A DNA stretch of 64,000 nucleotides from Sipunculus nudus (lineage: Eukaryota > Annelida > Sipuncula > Golfingiida > Sipunculidae). The notes below the pieces were generated by a model. The model saw nothing but the letters and a program-made list of their open reading frames with translations. It was not told the DNA's origin and searched no databases. The stretch is taken from positions 20,620,058-20,684,057 of the forward strand of contig CM049310.1 in the NCBI GenBank assembly GCA_026874595.1, in the 5' to 3' direction. The position numbers and the translations under genes were made by a program. Positions within the stretch are counted from its first letter, which is position 1, and every line of letters begins with the position of its first letter. Of this stretch, positions 38,401-50,900 are shown piece after piece.

Positions 38401-41400
38401 CACACCTGTTGTTTGCGTAGCTGACTGAAGTCTTATGAGCTATAGCCAGCTGAGCTAAGGCAATTTGCCTTTGTCTGTTGTCTGGTCATCCATTAACAGG
38501 ACACTAAACATAACTGTTGATAAAAAACTTCTGACTAAATATCCATATGTCCCCAGAAAACCCAGAATTAAGGCATGTTGACCTATATTCCAAATGCTGT
38601 GGAGCACAAACATGATTTTGAGCACCATGAAAGTCACTTTTATGAGTGTCCAAAAGTGCTGAACAAATATTTTGTGTTTGTTAATATAAATGAAAAAATG
38701 CCTTGTGTACACCTTTCATACTATCAGCATGCAGTGTTTGAAAATAATTGGACCTGTATTCTCTAAATAAGGAGGCAAAGACACAAACAAGCACCTCAGA
38801 AGTTAAGGCTCCTGTCAGTTGAATACATTAAAAAGGCCAAATCTCTCAGTTATTGCTGTTCATCACAAAGTTTTGCTGAAATATTGATCATCTAACTAAT
38901 ATTGAACTTTGTTAGATGATAGGAATTTTTTGGGTTCCGCTGCAGTCAAATATGGTTTCAGCTTTTTCCAAGCAAGACAAAAGGTACTTCTGTCATGCTT
39001 AAATAAGGTTTTTCCTCTTTTTGTCCTGTTGTCCATCTGTAATCCATCATTCACTCTCTATTGGGCGTATTATCTCAAGAACCATTCAAGCTGTTGCTGT
39101 GAATTATATTGTATGATGGTATGTCCCAACATGTTCTCTCAGTTTTCAGATCTGCTAGAAATTCATTATGACCACCAGGTAGCAATCTGGGCTTTCCTTT
39201 AAGGCACAGTATCTTAAGAACCTTCTAGTCATTGCTTTGAATTTTTATGTGATAGGGTATGTGTTGCACATAAACAATCAAATTCTTACAAATGCTAATC
39301 TGTTCCCAACAAAGTCTGGGTATAAATGTAATATGATGTATGCTTGTACTTTTCAGTGTTGTTCTTTCTTTCAGTATTAGCTGTACCCTGTAGCTTGGTT
39401 TGTATATCTTACAACCTCATAGTTGAGGTGTGACATGTCCTGCCATTAAATGAACACCTTCTGTTACAGATGATGAATTAGAAGACAACCCCAACCAGAG
39501 TGATCTAATAGAACAGGCAGCTGAGATGCTGTACGGCCTCATCCACGCCAGGTACATCATGACAAACCGAGGCATTGCACAGATGGTAAGGAGCTTCACT
39601 GTCATCCTCAGTCACAAATTAATAAGCCAGTCCTATGATTTTGATAATTTCCCCTTAAGTGATTTTAGTCCCCTGCTGAAGGAAGGACTACTAAAATGAT
39701 CCACATCCATCTGTCCTTTTATCAGTCCATATGTCCAGCCCCCTTCTTTTACCAGATATCTCCCAAACCCTTGCTGCTTTATTCACTAAATGTAGCAGAC
39801 AAACTCATCAGATGACTGACGTGATTAAAACCTGCAGGTGGTGCCACCTCTGTTGAAATACTTTCTGCCATCCAAAAAGGTGTAATTTAGAACAATCCAT
39901 CAAATTGTACACAAGAATTCCTTAGAGCTGGGGGAATTAAATTAATATTGATTGAATAGGATTATTTTCAAACTGATGTTTCCACAAGACCTCAATTATT
40001 TCCTGATTTCACATGTTTGCATATATTGTTCAAAATCAAATACCTTTTACCTCAGGAACTGTGCCCATTCATAACCAAGTTTTGCAGACCTGTTTGATCA
40101 TGTCACATTCATGTGACTGCTATATGATTTTTGCCTACAGGTGACACCACCTGTGTTCCCTTACTCTATGTGGTTTGAAATGGTAGTGTCTGCTTATTCC
40201 TGAATTAATTAAGAATATATAAGCTTTAGTTTTTAGCTCAGCTGACTATAAGTCATCTGAGCTATAGTCGTGGTCCATTGTCCGTCGTCTGTCCGTCCGT
40301 CCGTCTGAGATGTGGCACGTTTTGAAACCGTAAGACCTAGGAATCCAAAATTCAGCATAATGTTAGATGTCCCCAAGATCTCCTACCAAGCCGAAAACTG
40401 GGTCTTTGCGACTTCATTCCTTTGAGAAATTAAGGAAAAACCTCAATTTTTTATTAAAAACCTATTTTCACACTTCAGGACTGCCTAATATCAAAACCAC
40501 TCATCTGTTTTTCGTCATATTTCCTATAAATAATCCTCTATATAATTCCGATGTACATGCCAGAAATTAGGTCTGTATTATATAATTTAAAAAAGTTATG
40601 GGCCCAAACATAATGCATTTTGTAAATAATCAGGAAAGAAATTTTATCACTTAACACAAAACTTGTTAAAGCTAAGCACTTTTTTTCCAGTAATATTTCT
40701 TTTATTAATCAAAATTAAATTGTATACCCAAAATTAGATCAAAATCTTTTAAATTTTTTAAAATATTAGCAAAAATAAAAAATTGGTACCTTAAATTTTG
40801 CCCAACTTTGACCATGGCACGTTTTTTTGCTGTAACTGCTGTGGATTTAATTTTCACAGCATGTTTTTGTTAGCATTTCAACTGTTAACTTTAAAAATTT
40901 GAAACCAGTTGATCAAAAACTGTAGATTTTCTTCAAGTTTTCAAGCACCATGTCACATATTGCTAGTGTTATACAGTTTGCTAGAGCTCAGCTCCCGAGC
41001 TTCAGCTCTAAGTTCCTTAAATTTGGCATACAGTTAGATTTCTCCAAAATCCCCTACCATGCCAAGAATTTGGTCAATAGGACTTAATTCCTTCGAGATA
41101 TCAATGAAAAACTTCATTTTTCCATTAAAAACCCATTGTTACACTTTAAGACTGCCTAATATCAAAACAACTGATCTGACTTTGATCATATATAATATAC
41201 ATATTTTTCTATACATTCGCTATGCACATGCCAGAAATGATGTCAGTATTGACCATGGCAAGTTTGTTTCCTGTGAGCACTGTTGATATATTTTTCATAT
41301 CATGCACACATAAGGATTTAAGATTTTTAGTTTAGAAAGCTGAAAGAAATTGGCCAAAAATTGAAGCTTTTATTAATGTTTTTATGAGACCATGTCAGAC

Positions 41401-44400
41401 CTTGGTTCTCTCCAGCCCCTTTTGGGTCACCTGTATGTTGACCGTGTTGAACTTTCAGCAAATTATGCATGCTTGAAGGGAAGGCATTCACTGGGGCAGC
41501 CAGGCAGCTTATGGCCAGCCACAGTTGATCCAGGTGTCCAACCAAACCAATCTAGTAGTTTTAACCAACAACATAACAATAAACAATAAATTAATAAATT
41601 TTTATTGGTTTTTAATAACAAATTAAAGAAAAATAGAAAAGGAATTTGTTAGTTTATAATAACAGGAAATTAACTTGCAGTAACTGATGATATAAGAATC
41701 TTGTTTGATGGGTAGAATGTCACATACACTAGTACCTGTCGTGAGGGGACACCTTCGGGATTTCGCCAGTGTTCCTACATTGCAGGTGTCCCTTCGTGAG
41801 AGGGAGGGACATATGGGCGTGGATGTAGGTTGGGCGGGGGGGGGGGGGGGGGGGGGTGATTATTGTACTGATATTGGTTCAACAGTTGAAATAAAAAAAC
41901 CTCAAATATAGAAAATTGATTTATTCCAGAAGAAAACATGATATTAACATATTTACATTATAAGACAACTGTTAATTAGCATGTACGTTGACTGATTGAG
42001 TTTCTCAGTTTATTACTCCTTGTGCTTACCTTGATCAGTGTTTGAATAACAAACAATCTCAATTTAGTGGTGATTAAAACAGGATGTAAGCTTTGATGTT
42101 ATCAAAGGCATGAATTGCCGTGCCCTGTTTTCACGTGATCGGTCATGCGAAAACTCCAACAAACCCAGGCCCAGCCAAGCACATAAGTCACGGAGATAGG
42201 GTGTTAAACACATTTCAGGATATGTTAAATGATAAATTATCTAAATATTCATGTTAAACTGGGTCATGGTTGTGATTTTTCAAGAAAAAGTATTCTTCGC
42301 GGGAGTCGGCATCAACCAGTTTGCACCAGCTGTTCCATTACACTGATGCTTGTTTCAGGGCCCCGTCAAAACAAGTATCGGCCCCAAAACATGTATATAT
42401 AATTAGAGCCTGCCCCCCATGGTATCACATGTTACAAGCGGTTGATGGCTCATGTGATCAAAAAGTCTCACTTTATTGGTTGTCAGCATCGACTCAGAGA
42501 GGGGTATTATGAAATGATGTTATTGTTAAATTGAACAAGGGAAGCGTGTCAGTTCGGGGATACCCCTCAGGACCGCGTGTTTACAAGCAGTTGATGGCCC
42601 ATGTGATCAAACAACGTCATTTTATTGGCTGTTGGCATTGACTGCGAGTGGCGTATTACCAGAGAGCTTATCGGACGAAGCTCTCTGGTATTACGCATTG
42701 AAGCGTGTTAGGTTGGTCAGCATGGGAAACCCCTCGGTCCTCTGGTCATGTACTGAAAACGATCTCCGTGAGTCGGTGTCCGTCCGGATTTCTGACTCGG
42801 GTGTCTGCTCATGATAGGGTTTTCAACCAAATATTACTGTCCTCTGTCCGCGTTTAGCAGGTGTCCGCTCATGATAGGTCAGTTTTAATGGGAAACGCGT
42901 CCGGACAATGGCTTAGTGTTCGTACATTGAAGGTGTCCGCTCGTGCTCGGGTTCGCTCACGGCAGGTACTGGTGTATTCCAAATAACACCATGCAGTCAC
43001 CTATGGCATTTTTCAGTTCATTTTTAATGATAAAGAAGTAAATCATATTATTCATTACTAATCATTAGGGATTATATGAAGGAAATTAATGATAGACAAA
43101 GATGCAGTTGATAATATTAATCTAGATTCCTACTGTGTCTAGTGTGTACATTGATGTGAAATTAGTCCAAAATGAATTTTTTACAGTTATTTTTTAATAT
43201 AAATAAAAGCCATAAAACCAGGTACTTATGATCATTATTTAAATGTGTGAATTTTGAATATTCTGGATTCTCAACATCATTGTTTGGTGAAAACTGAATA
43301 CCAGACATGGTGCAAATACTTTGTAATTGTATTTAAATACGAATATGATTATGTACTCCATTATAAAATTTCTTGCATAAAGAATGGGAATTCAGGTAAA
43401 AATGAAAGTATATGAATACTCGTGCAAATACTTTCAAAATGTATTCATGAATGCATTCATGAATATATTCTTTAATATATTTTAATAATCATATCAGTTA
43501 TATTTCATTTTAAAAAATCAAAAGATTCTCTTATTATTTTTAATAAAATTTATATTTGGGACAATATTTGTAATTTTTTTAATAAATAGTTAAACTCTTA
43601 TATTATATGTTCTGCTTATAAGTTATATGGCCAAGTCAAAATTTGTGTGACAGTAGTACTCCATTTGTTTATAAAATAAATGAAATCAATCCTCTTCCCT
43701 GTCTCCAAAGGTACTATCAAAATCATACATAAGCTAAACAACAACAACTCATAATACAGCTTATATTTATTACCACACAAAACCAGCATGTGCCTCATTT
43801 CTAAATCATATTTTTTGATCATATATAACAGCTGAGCGTCGTGACCCATAGGTCCCTTGTTTCTATCATTGTCAACTGTGCCTTAGAACATGGAACATTT
43901 CATGGATGTAAATTGAAGTGTTTATTTTCAAGTTGGCTTCCTCATGCTAATACAGCTGGTACCAATAACACAATTTTACGGTTTCATATGTAATTTTATG
44001 TAATTTTACTTAATGTAAAATCTGGTACCAAATATCCTGCATAATATATATCATAAAATCATACATGCATATTTCTTTGCCACAACCAAACCAGCCACCT
44101 ATTTTGGATTACAACTGAAATGTTTAATTTTGTTACCCATTAGCATGCACAATATTTGAGTCAATTTAATACCTGACCATTTGGTCTCATGTTCAGATCT
44201 GGGTAGTTTACAAATTACTTCCCCATGACTCCTAGTTAAGAACAGAGTCATCTGGATAACTAAAAAGATTATCATCAACTTTCTTTTAAATCCACCTTCT
44301 TTTTCCTGTTAAACGATTTTGCATTTATTTTAAATTTAAAAGGGGTTACTGTCAAGGTTCAGGGATATGAGGACATCACTGATGCTGCACTTTCTTAGAT

Positions 44401-47400
44401 CAGTTAAATGCATGGTGGGGACTGTTTCAGGTGTTTGTGCCTCTAGGCCCTAAGCATTAACTAAGCATGAATAAGATGGTCTGTGATGACTTTACCAGTA
44501 CATTTTTAGCGAACCTGTGAGCTTATGCGATGGTGAGGCGTCGTCCGGCGTCTGTCGTCCGTTGTCTGTACGTTAACCCATACTATCTTGAAAACGGCAA
44601 AAGTTAGCATCACACACACAATTTTATGCAAAAAATTATTCATCTAAAAAACTATATCGGATTTTGCTTATTTTTTGGCTAACTGTATTTTCTTAGATTT
44701 TATAGGGAAAAAGCTAAAAAAGCTTTAAAAATCTTCTTCTCCGAAAGTGTTCAGCCAAATTGTCCAATATTTCACAGAAATGATTCCAGGATCAATCTTT
44801 CTCAAGTTTGTTCGAATGGTTTAAGTTAGGCGATTTTTGGCCGAGTTACAGGAAGTTGAACTTAGTCATCTGTCCATAAAAGCATACTAAAATTACAATC
44901 TCAGAAAAGGCTGGAGCTTTCATCACCAAATTTTATGCCAATGTTGTTCACATAAGACATCTGAAATTGAGGTATTGATGGCGCCACCTGCATCGGCCTT
45001 TTTGTACGGGGGTCATCAGTGCCCATATCATACTGACGGCTACAAAAAACTTTTCACTGAAATCATATGGCCAAATAGTTTAATATGGCACAGAAATGAT
45101 CCTAGGGTAGTGATTTCTGAAGTTTGTTCAAATGGTCTCAGTTCAGGGACTTTTGGCTGAGTTATGGGAATCTGAATTTAGTCATATGCTGTAACAGCCC
45201 ATTTTAGCTAAGTGGCTACAAAGATCTTCTCCTCAAAAACCACTGGGCCAAATTCTTAAATCTCACTCATTAATTATCCTTAGATGTTGATAATTCAAGT
45301 TTGTTCAAATGGTTTTGGTTCAGTGATTTTTGGCTGAGGTATGGGAAGCTTAACTTAGCCATTTTGCTGTATTTTCCCATATGAGTTATAAACCTGTAAA
45401 ACGTTTTTTGACTGACGCCACTGAGGCCAATTTGTTGAATGTTTTACAAGAATAATCCCCTGAATAATTCTTATAATAATTGTCTTTTATGGTTCCAAAG
45501 AATGAATTTTGGCTGAAGTATAAAGATTGAATTTAGTCATTTTACAATATATGTTAGCTGTGTGAAGCAGATACATCTAGCCTGGCACCAGTTTATCAGC
45601 ATTTATTACATCATGCCTCTAGACATTTAGATTTCAGGTTATCTATGGTTAATATTGACAAGAATGTTTTTTAAAAGCTTTTAAAAAATGTAGATTTATG
45701 ATTTTTAGATATTCCTCATGCCAGGCAATGTTTACAATCACAGGTATACAGCTCTCTGTGGGTATATAAAGATGGCTGTACATGGATTATAAATAATTGG
45801 TATCCATAGTCAACTTAATTCAAGATTTTGCCATAAGTGAGTTGTATCTGTATTACAATTTTGCATTCAGTATGCATCTGTAATAATTTTTGGTGAACCT
45901 TTGAGCTAATGCGATGGTGTGGCGGCGTTTGTCTTCTGTACGTTAACCCATACTATTTTGAAAATGATTGGAGCTAGCATCATGAAATTTAACGCAAAAA
46001 ATTAGCCATCGAAAAACTCTGCATTTTCTTAGATTTTACAGAGAAAAAGCTTAAAAAGACCTTTAAAAATCTTCTCCTCCGAAACACTCGAGCCAAATTG
46101 TTCAATATTTCATAGAACTAATCTTTCATACCGTCTCCCTCAATTTTGTTCCAATTGTTCAAGTTCGGTGAATTTTGGCCGAGTTACAGGAAGTTGAACT
46201 TAGTCATCTGTCCAAAAAAGCATACTAAAATGACAGTCTCAGAAACTGCCGGAGCTATCATCACCAAAATTTTGCCAGTGTTGGTCACATGAGTCATATA
46301 TGAAATTCAGGTATTGGTGGCGCCACCTGCATTGACCTTTTTTTGTACTGGGGTCATTGGTCATCTGTACATTAATCCATAATTTCTCAGGAATAGCAGG
46401 AGCTACCATTCTCAGATTTTATGCAATAATCTGTCACATATCAATGTTGTGGGATTCAGCTTATTTTTTTGCTATCTGCATTTACTTAGATTTTATAGGG
46501 AAAAAGCTGAAAAACTTTTAAAAGTCTTCTTCTTGTAAACAGTCGAGCCAAATTGTTCAATATTTTATATAAATGATCCCAGAGGCAAGCCCTCTCAAGT
46601 TTGTTAAAATGGTTTGCATTTGATGAATTTTAGTGGAGTTTTACGAATTTGAACAGTCATTTGGCCAAGTAAGCATACTGACATAGTACTCTCAGAAATG
46701 ACAGAAGCTAGCATTACCAGGTATTGTGCAAATGTTGGTGACATGACTCATATTTGAAGTTGCAGATTTTGTGGTGCCACCTACATTGACCTGTTTTTAT
46801 GGGCAAACAAACTCATAATTTAAGCCTCTTTCAGCTTAATAATGAAATTGTCAAGTTGAATTGTTTTATTTTTCAAAAGAATTATCCTAGGACATGGTTC
46901 TTTCAATCATATCAGAATATACTGAGTTTGTTGATTTTTGGTTGAGTTGTGAAAAGCTTAATTTGGTCTTATGGCCATTATTATGTCTTTTTCAAACTGG
47001 ACTGCAATAGTGTTCTTCTACAAAATTATTGTTTCAATTATATCTTCTGTAACATTGCACAAAAATTATTCTTAGGTGGCCTTTGTTCAAGTTTACTAAA
47101 ATGATTTTTGGCAGAACTATTGGACCTTTTACAATGAAAGTACTGCATCTTTTATTATTCTAGATATTTTTATAAAAAGTTTATGAATATGTCGGCTTGA
47201 AAAAAAAAAACATTTTAGCCAAAGTCTTTCAGTATGTGTAAACAGATATACCAACAGGCCAAGATTGGATCTGTATCTTTAAATAGGTTGAGAAACTGCC
47301 ATCTGTTTCAGATTTGGCAACAGATCAAGAGTTCATTCAGTGCAGCCAGATATAGGTCAAAGAGTTCAATCAGTGCAGCCAAGCACAAGGCATGTGATCA

Positions 47401-49912
47401 CCTCATGGGTGACATGTGAACACCTCATGGGCACCATGTGATCACTTCATGGGTGTCAAGCCCCATAAGGGCAGGGCCCCTGCATGAGCTTATGCAATGG
47501 TGTGGCTACTATTTCAGATTTGGCAACAGGCTAGAGGTCAGTCTGGATCTATTTATAGCTTTGGCAGACTGCCAACTGTATCAGATTAAGCAACAGGTCA
47601 GGAGTTCACTCAGTGCAGCCAGGTATGGGTCAGGAGTTACTCAATGCAGTAGATGCATTCTATTTATAGCTTTGGCAGACTGCCAACTGTGTCAGATTAT
47701 GCCACAGGTCAAGAGTTCACTCAGTGCAGCCAGGTACAGGTCAAAAGTTCACCCAGTCTAGCCAGGTGCAGGTCATGAGTTCACTCAGTGCAGTAGCCTG
47801 AGCAAGCAATTCGTCACAGTTCACTCGGGGCAACAGCCTTTCTCACCTAAGCCTGGTCAGCCCCATGCATTAGACTCAAGGTAAGTTTGATGTATTGGCC
47901 TAATATTTTGACCTGTCTATGTGTCTTTGATGGCTTTCTAGCTCATAAGACAGATGTCGCCACCTACAAAGACTTTTGCACAGTGTATGTCCCTGTGTTT
48001 TTCTCAGGAGGGGTTTGATATATCAGTCTGAAATTGGGCATATGTATATATCTCTGATAGCTATGTTGTATACAAGACTGGTGGTGCCAGCTACAGTCTT
48101 TTTAGTGTTGTGTGCACCCATGCCAGAATTTTAGCAGTGATGTTTGTGTAATTGTTTCTTATTCAAAATGTTTAGTACTTGCATTGTTCATATACATGAA
48201 AAGTAATGGTCCAGCATTGAAGCATTATACCTGGTGTATTTCCCAATGCACAGGTTCACATTAGGCCTGTAGGCCTTGTTTGTAATGCGAAAGTATACTG
48301 TGAAGTGGCATGTGTTACATTTCAAGTAACATTTCATTTACTTGATTATTATGCTGATTTGATATAAACAAGTTTAAATAACTTTTGCTATTCCGGATAT
48401 TTCTTTAAGTAGTCAGCTGTTGCTGTTTGGTTTAAATCATATAACATGCATTATTAATATCAATATTTGTGGCATATTACAGATTGAGAAGTGGCAACAA
48501 GGAGATTTTGGTTATTGCCCCAGAGTTTACTGTGAAAATCAACCAATGCTCCCTATTGGTAAGATCTGACTTATAATCAGCTTTATACTAGTACCTAAAA
48601 TATTAACCCCAATAAATAGTTTAACATGTTCAACAGTATAATGAATCCAATTCACACACATCTATAAGGTCGATTTGCTATTGGATGATTGTTGGTTGCT
48701 CAAGGTTGCATTTTGATGCAGTTCGTTTCTTTTGTTCTTTTACCCCTGACAGGCTTAGATTCTTTGCATGTGCATACATAATTGTTTTTAATGGATTATG
48801 CAAAAACGCAATTGATTTAATCAGTATTTAAAGAAAACCACCAATCGTCAATTTAATTGATTAATCAGCACCACACTAGTAATTATATGTTTTCTATGCT
48901 ACACATTATTAACTTTTAATGACATGCTTATTGATGTATCTGCAGGTTTGTCTGATGTTCCCGGTGAAGCCATGGTCAAGTTGTACTGCCCCAAATGTCA
49001 GGATGTGTACACGCCAAAATCCTCCCGCCACCACCACACAGATGGAGCCTACTTTGGCACAGGTTTTCCACACATGCTTTTCATGGTTCATCCTGAGTAT
49101 AGACCAAAGAGGCCGGCGAACCAGTTTGTGCCAAGGTACCATCAGTTTGTTCTATGTGTTAATGATAATAAATGTTTTAATTATTAGTTTCTGTAATCAG
49201 ATGGTTAGTTTCCTGTGTCAAACAGCAGTTATCTGATATGCTTGCAGACTTTGCTATATTTGTGGATTTCCAGAAATAGCTTTGAACATTAGTGGAGCCA
49301 GAAGGGAAAATACTCATTGGTCATTTACACACCATGGTTTCTAGCATACAATGAATATAAACAAAACCAGCTTGGTTGTTCTTGTGAATTTAACTTTTGC
49401 AGGGAATTAGGGTTACAGGTGTATATGAAAAAGGAAATTGTAACTCTGAACAAATTGATGTCAGGTTATGTCTCCTTTTAGTGAAGTCAGGAGAAATTAG
49501 CCTTATAAATGTATATTTCTGTAAAGTCCAGTATTTTCAGTCATCATGTCATCCATTTACTAAATTCAAATACTATAGTGCTGCTGTAATATCATTAGAC
49601 TAAAGATGTTTGTGTTGCCTTGGTGGGGTGGGGAGGATTCATGCTAGTTGTGGAACAGAAATCACAATAAATCTTCAATATATTTTATGTAATCATGCTT
49701 AATACTCTGGAGATAACAACTGGCCTATTTATTCCCATAAAGGCTTTAAATATGTCATACAGGATTACACAGTTCTGTATAAACCTCTCTTTTGTGCTTT
49801 CAGATTGTATGGTTTTAAAATCCATCCTCTGGCGTATCAGCTTCAGTACCAAGCAGCCGCTAACTTCAAGATGCCAGTGAGAGCCATTGGCTACAACAAC
49901 GGAAAACGATGA
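35437..49912 (+). CDS. CSNK2B: Casein kinase 2 regulatory (beta) subunit
   Basis: Six coding exons with GT-AG introns: 35437-35508, 38287-38389, 39470-39585, 48483-48558, 48946-49135 and 49804-49912 (TGA at 49910-49912), 666 bp or 221 aa against 215 in human. The protein opens [15 protein letters not shown] (N-terminal CK2 autophosphorylation site), then an acidic segment ([12 protein letters not shown]), the four-Cys zinc-binding dimerisation site (C109, C114, C137, C140; CPRVYC and CPKC), and [17 protein letters not shown]. The divergent tail ends in YNNGKR. CK2 beta dimerises through the zinc site and docks two catalytic alpha subunits, setting substrate choice of this constitutive Ser/Thr kinase. 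Exon 4 starts IEKW where vertebrates have LEKY. Introns 2, 3 and 4 (about 2.8, 1.1 and 8.9 kb) are full of repeats, yet the coding exons are intact. Confidence 0.97.
36009..36191. mobile_element. Palindromic MITE (pogo/Tigger-like ends)
   Basis: 183 bp with terminal inverted repeats CAGTGAAACCTCGTTGTGTC at the left and its near-complement at the right (GACACAACAAGGTTTCACTG). It is flanked by TA on both sides (36007-36008 and 36192-36193). Internal TGTGTCGAA copies add further symmetry. CAGTGAAACC-type ends and TA duplication are typical of pogo/Tigger-derived MITEs. It lies in CSNK2B intron 2 and has no coding capacity. Confidence 0.88.
36203..38095 (+). repeat. Repeat family A terminus enclosing five ~340-bp tandem units
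   Basis: Starts TTTAGCTCACCTGACTGTAA, then GAGCTATAG and CCGTCCGTCTGTCCG. Five tandem units follow whose GGCACAAAT...GACCTAGAATCT blocks begin near 36269, 36606, 36949, 37290 and 37628. Each unit carries GGTCTCTGTTACCCATATCC and a GGTGGYRCCACC palindrome. It closes with CAGCTGAGCGTC, the perfect palindrome TGACCCATGGGTCA and CTTGTT. The termini equal those of the 40233-43862 element, but the interior units are different. ORFs in this block are repeat artefacts. Confidence 0.8.
38417..39330 (+). repeat. Degenerate family A-like repeat in CSNK2B intron 3
   Basis: GTAGCTGACTGAAGTCTTATGAGCTATAG and GTCAGCTGAGCTAA-like ends lie near 38417-38460, followed by TTGTCTGTTGTCTGGTC. The interior shows two ATCTCAAGAACC / ATCTTAAGAACC blocks about 140 bp apart (39072 and 39211). 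The right end is not clear. Confidence 0.5.
39655..40225 (+). repeat. Two-unit repeat with palindromes, intron 4
   Basis: Two units about 303 bp apart, each with a GGTG-CACC palindrome (39837-39848 GGTGGTGCCACC; 40140-40151 GGTGACACCACC). A hairpin-like start TTTTAGTCC...GGACTACTAAAA lies near 39664-39698. The unit contents differ from families A and B, but the palindrome is the same type. Confidence 0.5.
41727..42974. mobile_element. Non-autonomous TIR transposon nested in family A
   Basis: Terminal inverted repeats CACTAGTACCTGTCGTGAG (left) and its near-complement ending CTCACGGCAGGTACTGGTG (right), flanked by TA (41725-41726 and 42975-42976). The related family A copies near 11640-11690 and 14190-14240 lack the insert. 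Internal features are GGTGTCCGCTC-type repeats (42800-42950), a 21-G run (41836-41856) and a long hairpin (42651-42696). No ORF above about 70 codons, so no transposase. The TA duplication suggests a Tc1/mariner-like mechanism; the superfamily is not certain. Confidence 0.82.
42651..42696. repeat. 19-bp inverted repeat hairpin inside the TIR element
   Basis: GCGTATTACCAGAGAGCTT and AAGCTCTCTGGTATTACGC flank an 8-base loop, with one mismatch in the stem. It lies inside the nested TIR element. Confidence 0.8.
44508..48290 (+). repeat. Repeat family B, right-hand copy
   Basis: Opens GCGAACCTGTGAGCTTATGC and GTCGTCCGTTGTCTGTACG. Several related units follow; the opening recurs at 45893 as GGTGAACCTTTGAGCTAATGC. 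GGTGGCGCCACC-type palindromes occur at 44977-44988, 46316-46327 and about 46771. A block from 47200 carries TCAGTGCAGCCAGG(T) repeats (47590-47800). The end is CACAGGTTCACATTAGG and the hairpin AGGCCT-GT-AGGCCT with TTGTTTG. The opening GTGAACCTGTG motif and the closing CACAGGTTCAC are inverted partners. No gene; it occupies most of CSNK2B intron 4. The sequence between 43863 and 44507 is AT-rich with no recognised content. Confidence 0.75.
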
Positions 49913-50900
49913 GTTTCAGGTGTGGCAGCAAACCACTCAGCTTCAATAGAAGGGATATACAATAACTAATAATATATAAATATAATTATAAATATAATTC
50001 TGAACAAAAGTACAAGACTGTGAAGAGGCTGCAGCTGTGACTTTTTACAGTAGTACATCAGTTACATTGTAATCAGTACAACTTGGAGATGTGTGAAGTG
50101 ATATAGCTAAGAGTCAGAGAAAAAATATTGAAATCAAAAGATCACCTTGCAGAACAAAGTAAACTTTTATCACCTGTTTTGTGAGCAGGGATTGTAGTTG
50201 AACAGAATCTGTTAAATGTAGGAATTGGTGTATATCAAGGAGCTGAAGAAGAAAAAACACATCTCTTGTGTGATTTTAATTTTCATCAAGTATTATGCAT
50301 TCACTTAGTGTCCATGGTTTGAATAGAAAATGTGACCTGAAGCTGAAGAGTTGGTTACTAACAGTCTGACGTGTCATTTGATTTATCTGGTCTTAATTTA
50401 TACATGTAAAAAGAATATTTGGGGAAGGGTTGGTTATTACTTTTGATATTATGAAGACAAGTGTACACCATGTTTGTCTACATGCCAGTCCAGAAGCCTG
50501 TATATTTTGCAGAAATATTTAAATCAGTTTACTTTTATTTAAATCCTCATGTTATAGTAGATGTACTCATATACTTTAAATGTGTTAACCTTATGCAAGA
50601 ACATTTCTGGGGATGGGTTGGGAAGGGGCAAAGGTCCATTTCAACAGATATCATGATGGTGCTTATAAAAATGCAGATATTGAATCTTTATTTTGCTTAA
50701 TTTTAAAACAAAAAAAGACACTCAGCACAGATCAGAGGTCTGTTGAGATGGACCATAACCAGGGATAGTCAGGGGGAAAGCCCTCACTTTGTCAACTAAA
50801 ATTGTAAAATTTCTGGTGAACTTTTGACAGCTTCGCAATGTAGGATATACTCGCTCTGTTTATAAGCATATTGTAAATGTGACTGTGTAATAAATTCATG
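49913..50900 (+). other. CSNK2B 3' UTR
   Basis: Follows the stop codon directly. AATAAA at 50889-50894 is the best polyadenylation signal, giving a 3' UTR of roughly 1 kb. No ORF of note. Confidence 0.6.

Larger units (their letters stand above)
40233..43862 (+). repeat. Repeat family A, right-hand full copy with nested element
   Basis: Starts TTTTTAGCTCAGCTGACTA with GAGCTATAG and a GTCCGTCCGTCCGTCTG microsatellite. Two internal units follow (from about 40330 and 41000) with GGGCCCAAACATAATGCA and TGGCACG blocks. It ends CAGCTGAGCGTCGTGACCC, then ATAGGTCCCTTGTT. It is the inverted counterpart of 11203-15955. A 1,248-bp TIR element is inserted at 41727-42974. Confidence 0.8.

Noticed and set aside
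48919-49236. Second ORFs in other frames over CSNK2B exon 48946-49135
   Set aside because: Shadows of the true exon, which is fixed by near-identity to CK2 beta.
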